Notes under the pieces: generated by a model | What the model was told of the DNA's origin: nothing | Database searches by the model: none | Seen by the model: only the letters and a program-made list of their open reading frames with translations | NCBI GenBank assembly: GCA_030267965.1 | Contig: BRYA01000413.1 | Span: 1 to 36,195, forward strand | Origin: Triparma columacea | Lineage: Eukaryota > Sar > Bolidophyceae > Parmales > Triparmaceae | Direction of reading: 5' to 3' | Length of the DNA: 36,195 nt | Part shown: positions 9,420 through 20,684 of the stretch, in pieces | Numbering within the stretch: position 1 is the stretch's first letter | How the letters are laid out: each line of letters opens with the position of its first letter | Position numbers and translations under genes: made by a program

Positions 9420-12400
9420 TCACGCATCAGGGACTTGCCATTGAGTTCTATTGCTCGTCTCGTTGTAGAAGTAATATGCCTGGTCTTCTGGGGACCAGAT
9501 TGGGCTCCAGCCTTGGGGCAAGCTGGGTGGGTGAGGAATTCTGGGCGGAGCAACCATTATTGAGGACATGGTCTTCAACAGGGCTTTGGGGTTGGCCATC
9601 GGGTTACTCCCCCTGAACCTGTTGTCGGAGGTGCTCGTACTGAAGGTGTCAATGGAAACGTCGGAATCCTTTCCCTTCCTCGACCCCGTTTCGGGGAGCT
9701 CGAGGCCCACAGAGTGAAACGGAGACTTGGTGTCGCCGACTTCTGGTTTCTTAGGCTTTTTGGCGTGAGAGTGCTCGCTGTACTTCCTCATAATCGCCGC
9801 GTTGTCAATGTGGCGCTTGTAAACGAAACCAGAGACAATGAAGGCGACTCCTACGATACTGAAGACCACAATCATAATTACTTCGCCTCCAGCGTCCAGG
9901 AACCCCCCTTCTCTGCCGTTGTTGTTTGTATCCTGGGGAATCTCGCCCTCTATCTTTACCGTAATCTCGGGCTTCTCAAGGCTATCAGTGGATACCTGCG
10001 CCTCGCTCCTAAGCGAGACTGCGAGATCAGTTTGCACCAAAGCGTTGGGGTCAACTTCTTCCATTCCTTCGTCGAGGACGCTCTTGGTTGCAAAGGCGTC
10101 CTCGAGGTCCGTCCAAAGGTCCATGCTGATGTCCTTGCTCGTCTCCTGTCCTTCCACTTTACCGACGTTGGGTATTTCCTCCCCCTTCCCGTCGGCAACA
10201 TTCGCGACGGATGCAATCAATCTGAATTTGACCTCGGTGCGCTCCTCCTCTTCTAGTTTCCTCCTTCCGTCTCCCAGCTCTGAGCCGGCGTTTTCTGCAG
10301 CTGTTACATCGACACCCGCAAGCTTGGTGATGATAACATCCGACCAATGCACACCCTTAGCAAGCTTGGCGATTCCGTGCTTGAGTACCTTGATAAGGTA
10401 AAGTTTGTCGCTCTTACTTGCGAGGAACTTGGAGGGTTTAAGCCTTTCGATTTCGAACCCAGATTCAATTTCAATGAAGCCGATCGGTGGCGGCGAGAAG
10501 TCGCTGGGGCAGTTCTGCTTGAAGTATTCATCGTATATGTACTTGACCTGAGCATCGCAGTTGGAGCTGCACTGGTGCTGGAAAAAGCTAGGGTCGCAGC
10601 TCTCAAACATGACTTGCGGGCATGTATCTGCACATTCGTGGTTTACTGCGTCTGGGTTAAGGGGCGCTTGGGTTGATGCTGGAGTGGGGGCATTGGTCTC
10701 TTTCCCGTCGTCATTTCCTCCGTCCCCATCCTCACCCCCATCCTCATCCCCATCCCCACCGCCGTCTCCCTCCCCGCCGCTGTCTTCCTCCCCGCCGCCG
10801 CCGTCCTCACTATCATCATCGTAAACGAATTCCTCCTCCACGCACTGGCTGCTGTTGAATTTCACAACTAGGGGTTCCTCGCAAACCTTACACTCTGTTG
10901 CTCCCTTAGTCCCGCTGTACTTGCCCTCCTCACAGGTAACGCAGGTTGACGCGCTAGTGGCCCCAACTGCATCCGATTGTGTCCCGTAGTCGCACTTCTC
11001 GCACTCAAAAGATCCCTCCACGCTAGTGTACGTTCCGGCCTCACAATCATTACAAGTATTTGCCCCCGTCTTCCTGTTGTACTTGCCAACGTCGCACTTC
11101 AGACAATTCGACTCGCTCACGGCCCCGACAGCGCTGCTCGCCTTCCCCTCGGGACAGAGGTAGCAAAAGTTGCTAGACGTTGCCCCATCTTTGCTGCTGT
11201 ATCTGCCCGCTCCACATTCAACGCACTCGGACGCTTTGGTCGACCCCACTTGCTCGTTGTACGTGCCTCTTCCGCACATGGTACAAACCGTGTTCCCAGT
11301 CCCGGCGCCGTACTTCCCCATGGCGCAATCAGTGCAACTCTGAGCGCCCTGGCTGTGCCCATACTTTCCAGCCTCGCATTCCGTGCATGGGCCTTCTCCT
11401 CCGACTATCTTATACTTTCCAGCATCGCACATGGCGCAGTCAGTGCTGATGCCAAAGGCAGTTGTAACGGTGCTTTCCTTGGCCAAATCCAGCAAGTGCC
11501 ATCCTGGACTGTTGGGTTGGGGAGGGGGATTTGGGGGGAAGGGGGGGGGAGAAGGGGGAGGAGGTAATTAGATTATTTTATGNNNNNNNNNNNNNNNNNN
11601 NNNNNNNNCCCCCTCCCCCCCCCGCCCCCCCCCAAACCACCGGAGTAACTTACGGGCACACCTTGGCGAGGCAATCGTCAATGGAGTCGTGGAATGTCTG
11701 GTCCTTCCCCAGGTCGTCAAGATTGTACTTCCCAGCGGGGCAGTCCTTGCAGGTGGACTGCCCGATTACGTCCTGGTACTTGCCCGCGGGGCAGACTTTG
11801 CAGTCCTGCTTCCCATCCCCAAAGTTGGAGTACGTTCCAATGTAGCAGTCAACTGTGTCGTCCCAGCTAGGCGTCGCCATCTCGTCGCAGTATTGGTAGA
11901 AGTGTTTGTCGGTCACGATTGGGCCTATGAGGGGAAACTCGATCTGCCCATTATCGTCTCGGTAAAGATCGATCTCGAACATGTTTTTGTTCAAGCCACC
12001 GCCAGGGTTTATGATGCGGAAGTGGGTAACTCCACCAGCGAGGCCTAGCCCCCAATAATACGTGTCGCACGGGTCAGTAGTTGTCAAGCTGCGTCCATTG
12101 TCCTTGCCTGCCACTTCGGCAACTGCCTCGGTGGTGATCTGCTCGTGCCTGTCCCTGAAGGACTCGGGGCGCTTTATCAGAACGGCTTGGTCCTCCGGGA
12201 CCTTGAAGGGCCGGGTCTTGGAAGCAAGAGCGGGGGGCGGCTTCGCCTGCTGGTGCAGGGCGCCGGCGTCGGGGAAGTAAACGCCTCCGTTCCTCCCTTC
12301 CCACCTCGGCACCTCCTCGGCTTCCTCAAGGATTATAGCCGCCCTCTCTTGAATCTCCTGGGCGCTGTACCCCTCGTCCTCCAGCCTCCTCCCTCCGCTG

Positions 12401-15400
12401 CAAGTGCTGCAGTCGCTGTACTTATCGTCGCACTTACTGCACAAGTCGCACCAAGCGAGGCTCTCATACCCGACCCTTCCCCATCCCAGCAGGTAGGGCC
12501 CTGCCTTGACGAAGTAGTGGTTGCTATCGCACAAGTTCGTGCAGCTGTTAATGCTCATGTGGTCAGCGGCACTGCCCTTGTCTCTGATGGCTTTCCCCTC
12601 GGGACATTCCTTGCACTCTGTGGCTCCGTTTACATCGCTGTACTCGTCGTCTCCGCACACATAGCACTTGTGCGGGGACATGACTGCAATCCCGTCGAGC
12701 GAAAGGCTGGGGTCGATCTCGTTGTCGTAGTACTTTCCCTTTTTGCAGGCCTGGCAGTCCGAGGCGGAGTCGTGGCCGGCGGGAACATCGCTGTCGATCA
12801 CCTTCCCAGCTGGGCACTCGGTGCAAAACTCCCCCTTAGTCTCGGAGTACTCGTTGGCCTTACACACCTTGCAGCTGTCCTTCTCGATAAACTTCTCCAT
12901 CAAGAACCAGTTGTCGTCGAGGTATTGACCTGCAGGGCACGCAATACCTTCGTCCCACTTGACGGTCACGAACGCTGGTACGACAGTAGTGGTGTTGAAC
13001 CCTTCTACCCTAACAGGGAAGTCTGCTGCAGTACTTGCCTCAGCGACAAAGTCGCAGTTATCGACATCAATAAGAATAGTCTCCCACTCCCCCCTCCTAA
13101 AGGTTCTCCTGAACATGTCGATGCTGCGATAAGAAAGTTTGTCAGTAATACATACATGAGAGTAAAAATATATATCGTGGACCACTTCTCACCTGCCTCC
13201 CCAAATGACGCAGCTTCCGCCCATCGCGCCGCCCTGGGTTACTTCAATCTTGATGCAACTCTCCCGGCAAACGTCTTTAAAGGGGAGACTGGCGTTCCAG
13301 GAATGGAAGCCGTCGGTCAAGACCTCCTCAGTGAACCTCTCGATGTCGTCCTTGTACCAAGTCTTGACGACGTGGACCCCGATCTGAAGCTCGTCGCTGG
13401 TCAAACCTGGGAGTCCGCTGTTGACCTTCAAGAAGGACTCCCCGAAGGAAAATGTGATGTCGTTCTTGGTGCAGTCTGGACTCTCCTGGACGTAAAACTC
13501 CCCAGACATCCTCGAAACAATGTTCGTGTTCTCAATTCCCTGGATGACGGCGTAGACACTCGAACCCTTGATTCCGCTTTTTCCTCCGGCGTCGCTGAGC
13601 TTGTGGCCCCTGTTCGTGCACTCTTCAAACTGCATGGTAACTTCTCCTGTAGGGTAGGGGGGAAGGGGGGGGGGGTGCAGAGCGGAGCGCAAAGCGGAGC
13701 AAGGAGGTGAGAAATTGTTCATATCGCCAGTCATAATGGCACACATTTTTGCTGACTCTCACCAGTGTTCGGAACGCCAATGTTGGGCTCCGTGACCTGC
13801 ATGAACTCCTCGGTGCAGCCAATGAAGGTTTCGGGGATGCAGTTGGTCAGGTAATAGAGCTTGATGTCGACGTTCTTGACGGCGATGGCGTCCCCAATGG
13901 CATCGTGCCCGGCGTAATGGGTAAATCCCTTTGCATCCCACTTGAAGGTGAAGGGCTCCCCAACCACGGCCTCGGTCTGATCTTGAGGCTCGATAATGCC
14001 GATGCCCCTGTTGTCGTCAAGATCGTTGACAAACATGGCGAAGGGTGCAGAGGGGGCAATGTCGAGGAAGGGTTGAGTGGCCAGCTTGGGATAGATCCTC
14101 CATTCATTCTTCTCGCAATGGGTGAGCCAGTCGGTGCAGAGGAAGCCTCCATACTCTGCATCATTGAGGTTGTCAAAGAGTCCGCACATGAAGCCTCCGG
14201 TGTCGAGCTGCTTGGTAGAAAATAGATCGTTGTAGGAAATGGTCCACTCGAGCTCGATCGAACCAGATCCGGTAAAGGAAGTGCGCTTGGACATGAGCGC
14301 CATGAACTCAATGGGCTCGCCGTCAACGGAGTTTTCCCAGCAGTCGTTCCTGATAGCAATGAAGATGGCGTCCTCTCTCTCGTAGTCTGTGTAGTCGAGG
14401 CGGATCTTGAGGGTGTCGCCTCCGAGGTGGGGTTTTTCAATGGAGCCGTCCTTGGCCGCGTCATCGTTGACGACAGTCACGGCGAAGGTGCCGGAGTGCT
14501 CCCCAGGGAATGCCTCGTACCCGATGTAGGGGGCTACAATGCGATGATAGAAGCGAGAGGCAGTTAGTAGTTAGTAGTTAATAGTGGTTCTTCTTATGGA
14601 TGGGGACGATGGGTGGCCTCACCTATCTCGAGTTCGCTGACAAGGCTCAGCATGTTGAAAGGAAAGGTACCACCCGTAATCCCCATCCTTATGAGGGGCA
14701 AGAAGGTCATCTCAATAGAGATGCCGTTGGTCTTAAACTCAGAAAAGTCAGCAGTCTTTGGGGGGTTGTAGAAGCTCCGGTCCCAATTTGCGACCCTCCA
14801 GCGGCCGTTCTCAAGAGGTCCGAACTTGGTGTATTGAATTCCGAGCTCGAGGTCGCCGGCGATACCAAAAGAGTACCCTGTGTGGCCCTGAGCTGACCCT
14901 AGGCCCATCAACTTCATGCCAAAATCGCCCTCGAACTCGAGCCAGATTGTGCAAGTGTCAGCAAGACGGATGCCGATGGCATTCAGGGCACCCGTGGGGC
15001 TCATTAGCGGAGAGACGTCGTTGCAAGGCAGCGGAGGGGCGGGGGGGGGCATGGGCTGCGACGAGCAGAGGGGGTTGCGTTAGCGTGTTGTTCTTGGTAC
15101 AGGAGTGCCTTCCGAACATATTCTCACCTTTGGAGGTCCGATGGGAATGCGAAATTCGGGCGTGATGCGGAGCGGGCCTGGCCCATCCGGTTCCTCGTCG
15201 GGGTCGAACTTGTGGTACTCGTTCTCCCAGAAGGGTGGGAATGTGGGATCATCGATGGTAATGTTGTAGTTGAAACCAATATGGCCCCCGTACATGAGCT
15301 TGAACCGGCGGAGGTAGAGGGAGGTGTACTCGAGCTCAAAATTGATGCTTGTTCCGAGGTACGCGTAGCAGTCGTGGCAGACTATGCCGTCTCCGTTGCC

Positions 15401-16318
15401 AATCTTGAATGAGGGGAAAAGGGGCTCCTTTGTGGTCGGATTGTAATTGAACTTGACAAATTCCAGATGGGGCTGAGGGGGTTGGGTGGGGGGAGGGGTG
15501 AGTAGGGAGTAGAGCAGTTACAAAGCGAGAGGCCCACCCCCGACACCCACCTTGGTGACCTCGAAGCACTTGTCACAGATTCGCAAGTCCATAGCTGCAG
15601 GATCGCCGTCGGCCGCCATATCCGAGTTCTTCTTTTCGTAATAACTGCGCTCGTTGCACGCCTCCTCGCACCAAAAGGCCAAGTTTTCGTCGTTCGCAAG
15701 TTCCCGGGAAGGGCGCACCTTTGCCTCGGTGAAGTTGAGGGCGAGGCGCATAGAGGACGCCTTGACCGTCGACTGGGGGTGAACCTTTTTCGTCAGTACC
15801 CTCGTCAATCTGCTGCCGTCTCCGGCGCTCACCACCCTGTCAACGACCCTGCTATATGTTACTCCGTACTGCAAGGGTGTATCCAAGGTAATAAGGTCGT
15901 TCCACCTTCCCTCGTGGCTGCCGATAATGTGGTCGCCGCGCTTAATAATCTCACGGGCGCCTGGGTTCAAGTATATGTCGTCCCCGCCCTCACCAAAGGA
16001 GTGAAGGGCATCATGGGAGAGGTCGTCAAGAACAACCAAGTTGCCCTCAACCTCCACCCCCAACTCGAGAGTGTATTGGTGGTCGTCCGCAAGGTCTACA
16101 TCATACTTAACGTAGCCCACGCCATTCGAAGCCCTCGCTGCCCCCAACATGAGCTCGTGATTGATAAATTTAGATTCACTTGGATCCTCGATTGTTGGGA
16201 GACCATTACCATTTGCAAACTGCTCAAGGAATTTGGCTTCGTCTGGGATCCTCAGGTGGGGTTGGGAGAGGACGGTTCCCACCAAGCAGGCGAGCATAAA
16301 GCTTTGCAGGACTAACAT
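9420..16318 (-). CDS. Secreted/transmembrane Cys-rich protein: ephrin-receptor-like repeats, TM, WW domain
   Basis: Seven exons: 16318-15551, 15472-15128, 15055-14623, 14533-13763, 13646-13193, 13123-11654 and 11508-9420. They join in frame to 2109 residues with GT-AG introns. The ATG at 16318 starts a signal peptide (MLVLQSFMLACLVGTVLS). Residues 250-900 form an unrecognised extracellular part with scattered cysteine pairs. From about 930 to 1640 there are many GKY-type cysteine repeats (C-x-x-C, AGKY/EGKY) like those of ephrin type A/B receptor-like (GCC2/GCC3) domains. An acidic Gly/Asp/Glu linker lies at about 1640-1700, one transmembrane helix at 1955-1980, and a cytoplasmic tail ends in a WW domain (last 33 residues, with both tryptophans and the closing Pro). 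WW domains bind Pro-rich ligands, so a cell-surface receptor or wall-anchoring protein is inferred. There is no kinase domain. Intron 6 contains an assembly gap. Confidence 0.85.
11583..11608. other. Assembly gap (26 N) inside an intron
   Basis: Twenty-six unresolved bases are flanked on the right by a poly-C tract and on the left by a G-rich tract. The gap falls in the sixth intron (11509-11653) of the Cys-rich receptor gene. The donor (GTAAGT) and acceptor (AACAG) are both intact and the frame continues across, so the gap does not affect the predicted protein. Homopolymer C/G is the likely cause. Confidence 0.95.
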
Positions 16319-16788
16319 TGCATTCAAGTCAGGGTTCAGTTTCCCGAAATGCGTTCACCCGAGACAAGGAGAGAAACTTGATGATAAAAGAATTGGGTTG
16401 GTTTCCTTTTGGTGAGGTCCTGCGCCCGAGAAGGCACCCTCATCAAGGTGGGAGGCACTGATGCAAGACGCTCCAGCAGCCGCTGGCAAGCGCAATCTTG
16501 TGAATCGACTTGATTTTTTACCAACATTTTTGAAAGTCTACGTATATATATATTGACGCTGCCAAGCTCGCCGCAAACTGTATCGCTTAGAGGAGCCAAA
16601 TTTTCTGTTTATTGAAGACGAAAGTCTGTAAAAGTTTCACAGATAAATAAATACCAATGATTAGGAACCTACGTGTCGCTTTCAGTGGAAAAAAAGAGCA
16701 AAACTTGTTCTCTTCTGTATAAGGTTAAGCAAAAACCCTCTCTAAGACCTTGTAAGATACCTAAAACCCCCAGTGATAGACATAACGC
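16319..16788. promoter_or_regulatory. Divergent promoter region, receptor gene / cysteine dioxygenase
   Basis: A spacer of 470 bp between two divergent start codons. It contains an alternating TATATATATA run at 16543-16552, which could serve as a TATA element for the minus-strand gene if its 5' UTR is about 200 bases. No clear element was seen for the plus-strand gene, and there is no convincing open frame. Confidence 0.35.
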
Positions 16789-18363
16789 ATGGAAGACATG
16801 GCGCCGGGCTCCAAGCATGCTCTAGAACTTGTGAAGGAAAATGTCCCCACCGATTATGCATCTCATTTAAGGCCAAAAAAGAAAGCAAGACATCTATGCT
16901 CGTTGGGTACTGGAGGTGAGTAAGCGTGGATTAACTTTTATGAGCCCAAGACGTGGTCTTGGGCACTGTCGTCCCATTATATTCCAGAAACCTTTGCACA
17001 CTTCTCACGTCTCACCACCCTCACCAGAGGTCATTCATGTGTTAAGCTACAATGCACTGGCAGATCGTGTCGATGAGTTCGAGTTCGTGATTCAGGTGAG
17101 GGGGGCTTCGGTTCCATTAACCCCGGAGTCCTTTCCCTAATTCCCCTTCCCCCCACTTCCCCTCCCCTTCAGGGCTTGGCTCGTTCCCTCTATTCAATGA
17201 CTTCCGCAGTTAGTGACGTGAGGGTCTGCCATCCTAAAGTCGGGGAAGTCGTGTTTATCGTAACGTTTGTGTCGAAGGCTGCTCTGGACAAGTTCAAGTT
17301 GGGCCCTCAAGTGGAGTTTGAGAAGACCTTGGAGGGGCTGGCTTGCAACGGGGCTAATTTCGAGGCCTCCGGAACCATGATGCCCGCCGCGCACACTCTC
17401 ACCTCCCTCCTCGAGTACCTCAAGAAGAACGTCAAGGGGGACGACCACAATGCCCACGATGTCAGGGAGGTGTCCAAGGAGATAGAACGTTGGTTCCCGC
17501 GACCTGGAGAATACGACAAGTACATTACCCTTGACCCAAACGATCCGAAAAAGTACACTCGCAATCTTATTCATGGTGACGAGAACATGGACGTGATCTT
17601 GATGTGCTGGCCCCCAGGTTGCAAGAGGTGAGAGATCGGGGGAAATCAAAGGGGCCCAGATGAACGAAAATTTCTTGTGCTGCATCAACCACAACAGCAA
17701 AAACCAGTTGGCCCCACTTCTCTTCTTCCAGAAACTTCTGCAGAAACCCACTTTTGAGCCTCCGAATTTTTGAACTTCGGTCTCCGGGTAGCTGCGCTCC
17801 CCTACGACCATTCCAACCCACCAGCGCTTCCCCTCTCACAGCACAATTCACGACCACGACACGTCCTCCTGCTGGGTTACCGTAGTTGAGGGGAGCGTCC
17901 ACGAGGTCCAGTACCAGCTCCCTCAGCTGGATCGCAAGTTCCTCGAAGCTGAACAGAAGGACCCGGCCACTGCCATTGGCCACTGTGGGAAGCTCAAGGT
18001 GAGGCACAGAATAGGGGTAGGGAAGAGAGAACTAGAAATTGTGGCTAATCTGTCGTTGTCTACCCTTCTTCACAGCTCGTTAACGTCGCCGAGCTGGACA
18101 CCGGGGGGGTAACTGGCACTTACGCAAACAACGACATCGGGATCCATCGAGTGGAGAATCGAACGTCTACTCTCGCCTGCACGCTCCACGTTTACGCCCC
18201 CCCCCTAAAGAAAATGAAGATCTTCTCGGAGGAGGGCACTGTGCACGTGCACGTAGCTAGCAGTTCGAAAGGCTGCGAGGAGGGGGGGTGCGACGACGAG
18301 ATGTGTAGGAAACCCTGGGAGAAGGGGATATTTGACGTTGAGGCTTGGAACAAGCAAGTTTAG
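16789..18363 (+). CDS. CDO1: Cysteine dioxygenase with N-terminal extension
   Basis: Five exons: 16789-16915, 17028-17095, 17173-17627, 17842-17998 and 18076-18363. They join in frame to 364 residues. The C-terminal ~200 residues are a type I cysteine dioxygenase, a cupin using non-heme iron that oxidises L-cysteine to cysteine sulfinate with O2. The iron ligands are visible as H220 and H222 (IHDHD) and H293 (IGIHRVEN). The Cys-Tyr cofactor pair is C227 and Y309 (LHVYAPP). The substrate-binding YTRNL motif is at 193-197. Spacing matches the mammalian enzyme except for about 19 extra residues between the second and third histidine. The codon before the HDH motif is split by intron 3 (AG|C, Ser217). 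Residues 45-150 are an added domain, discussed separately. The tail after the cupin is Cys-rich (residues ~340-355). AATAAA lies at 18407-18412. Cytosolic location is assumed because no targeting signal is seen. Confidence 0.93.
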
Positions 18364-18473
18364 GGGGGGGCAAGTTGTCGATTACTTTACAAGGATAGCA
18401 AAATCGAATAAAGGACATTTTTGGTTACGAATTTCTGGATTTTCTTTTAATCCGAGGGATCCTAGGAACCTAT
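18364..18473. terminator. Shared 3' spacer of convergent CDO and sulfite oxidase genes
   Basis: A spacer of 110 bp between two facing stop codons. A plus-strand AATAAA at 18407-18412 fits polyadenylation of the dioxygenase transcript. No perfect AATAAA is seen for the minus-strand gene. The two 3' UTRs almost certainly overlap or abut. Confidence 0.55.
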
Positions 18474-20684
18474 CTATTGGTTTTTGGTTTCTTTCTGCAT
18501 CTGTTTTTCCATTTTCCTCTTGTCGTCCAATTTCGGGGGCTGCTCGAAGTTCTTGAAGGGTGCCCTGAAGGATCCACCGGTAGGCTGCGAGGAGGGATTA
18601 TGTATGAGTGGCGCGTGCGGGTGGATTAGATGCGAGATGACCCAAACCCTAACCCTGATCCTTACAACCCCTAACCCTGACCCTGATCCTTACAACCCCT
18701 ATCCCTACCAAACCCTAAACCTATTATTTCCCGCTCTCACCTTGTTCTCAAAGTCTCCCTTGTCACCGCTCTTGTCACTGGTGGCGGTTGGATCAACAGA
18801 TACTGGCACCTTGTACCAGTGGTTGACGCAGCAGCCGTGGGGGTTGTAGTTGGCCTCAGGGTGCTCGGGCTGAGAGTTCCACGCGGTGTTCAGGGCCTTC
18901 GAAGTGAGCATGATGTCAATCTTCTCGCCCTTCTTTATCTTTTCGGCCTGCTCGGGGGTGAGCGGGATGTCCTTCTCGAAGAGCTGCCAGCTCCACTCTG
19001 CCCCCCTCCTCTGCGTTATGGGCTTCGGAAGAAGGTCGGCGCGTGTGAAGGTCTGGCCTCCGTCCGTGGAGACGTCGACACGGTTAACGCCGCTGCCCCC
19101 TCCGCCCCAGGCGAAACCCTTCACCCTGATAGTCGGGTGGTCCTTGGAGCCCTGCAGCTTGAGAGTGTCCCAGGCGGAGGGCGTGCAAATCATTGATTGG
19201 ACGGGCATGTCCTGAACGACGGGGTCCATCTTAAGCTCGACGTGGTGCTCCTCAAACTCGGCCAGCTTGAAGAGGGGGACATCGGGCGCGTGAACGGCGT
19301 ACTGCTTCCAGTTCCCAGCGTTCAAGCAAGGGTTCGGGGTCACAGTGATGCGCTCAAGGAACTTGCAGTTCCTCGCTCCGGCGTTCCCGGGCACGATGAC
19401 CCTCACAGGGTAACCATGCGCCCTCGGGATGTCCTCGCCGTTCATCTTGAAGGCAAGGATGACGTCGCCGTAAGGGTCAATGCCCTTCTCGATAGGGATG
19501 GAGCAACAGTAGTTGTTTCCAACCTCGTCGTGGTCGTAACCCTTGAAGGAGATGTTTTCGGCGCCCTCGGGAAGGGATTTCTTGTTAAGCGAGATTTCGT
19601 CGAGGGGTAGGCCGGCGTCCTTGAGGACGTCACGAAGGCGGATGCCCGTCCACGTCGCGTTTCCGATCGCCCCAGCGACCCAGTGAGGGGGTCCGAAGGC
19701 CGGAACACCGGGGTTGATAAAATGGTAGTCCTCACGGCGATTGCCGTTGCACTGAATCACGGTGGTCACGTCAATCTGCTCAAACCTCTTTGTGTCCATG
19801 AGCTCTGCGAGTGCGGCGAGCGAAGCGAGTCGTGAGAAAAGAGTTGCAAATGGTTTAGAACAGTCATACTTCGCCTCCTGCCTTTTGCCCCTCTCACCTT
19901 CGAGGGAGAAAGACTTCTCTTCGCAGCCAACGCCCCTCACTGTCAGTCTATACTCTTCGGGGTTGATGTCAGGAACGAGGCCGTGGTTGCGAACGTAGTG
20001 CTGACCAGCGGGGGTGAAGAAGCTGTCGGCAAGGTTGCGCAACTTTCCCTCCGCGTTGTAGGGGTAACGGGTGTTGGTAAGGAGAGTGTCGTAGGGCGGG
20101 GGGTCATTCTTGTACGGGTTATCGAATTCAGGGGTACTGAGGCGCTGGATCTCCGCCTCCGCGTCACTGAGGCGACCAATCTGGTAACGCTGCAGGTACT
20201 GCAGGATGTGACCACGGTTGTGCTGCGTGTAAATCTTCCAGAAGGGCTCTAGGTCGTACCCGGCAACCATCTCGAGCCTACCGTACCCGCCAGGGTGGCC
20301 AGTAAAGTCTGTGGGGGAGGATGACGGGGGGGGGTGAGGGGAGGAGGAAAAGGGGGACGGAGCAAACAAATCCAACGTACCCGTTATGTCATACACGCCA
20401 CCCATGAAGGTCGCAACAAGGCGATCCTCAGACTCCACCAAGCGCTGAACCTCCTTCAGCTTCATGATTCGAATTGGCTTGGTTGGGTTGGTAAGATCGG
20501 GATCAAGGGTGGGACACTTCACACCTGGAGGGCAAGATCCCTTCTCGACGATGGTCAACGCAGGACTATCCTGAGGCTGCTCCATCCGAACGGCCAGTGT
20601 CGGGTCGTAAGAAGCGGCGAAGGCCATGGTGGCTGCTGTAGCAGCAGCTGGCGCAGCAAATCTGCGAAGGGTCTGGGCAAACAC
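18474..20684 (-). CDS. SUOX: Sulfite oxidase, cytochrome b5 plus molybdenum domains
   Basis: Exons on the minus strand: 20684/20627-20381, 20308-19898, 19804-18741 and 18584-18474. It oxidises sulfite to sulfate at a molybdopterin centre and passes electrons through a heme b5 domain. The b5 domain includes VYDIT, the heme-binding HPGG (restored exactly by splicing intron 1), EPFW and the closing YQIGRL. The molybdenum domain has QCNGNRR, whose cysteine (Cys238 from the ATG at 20627) is the metal ligand, then HGYPVRVIVPG, then a dimerisation domain. The arrangement is animal-type, since plant enzymes lack b5. Two starts are possible: an in-frame ATG at 20627 in a strong context (GCCACCATGG), or an upstream exon supplying the A of a split ATG at 20684, which would add an amphipathic mitochondrial-like leader (FAQTLRRFAAPAAATA). 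The last exon adds a Lys/Gln-rich tail of 36 residues. Without it the frame would end in intron sequence. Confidence 0.93.
18585..18740 (-). repeat. Interstitial telomere-like repeats in last sulfite oxidase intron
   Basis: The final intron (GTGAG donor at 18740, CGCAG acceptor at 18585) is largely made of CCCTAA-like units from about 18641 to 18719 on the plus strand. They alternate as AACCCTAACCCTGATCCTTACAACCCCTA, with the phrase CCTGATCCTTACAACCCCTA present twice. In the transcript this reads as G-rich TTAGGG-like sequence. Confidence 0.85.

Noticed and set aside
8625..9563. Plus-strand open frame of about 310 codons across the START/receptor spacer
   Set aside because: It starts at TTG, has Pro/Ser-rich low-complexity content, and its end overlaps the WW-domain exon on the other strand.
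12145..13710. Plus-strand open frame of over 500 codons opposite the Cys-rich exons
   Set aside because: It is antisense to well-supported exons, crosses their introns, and reflects codon bias of the real gene.
17194..17811. Minus-strand frames opposite cysteine dioxygenase
   Set aside because: Shadows of an exon whose active-site residues are clear on the plus strand.
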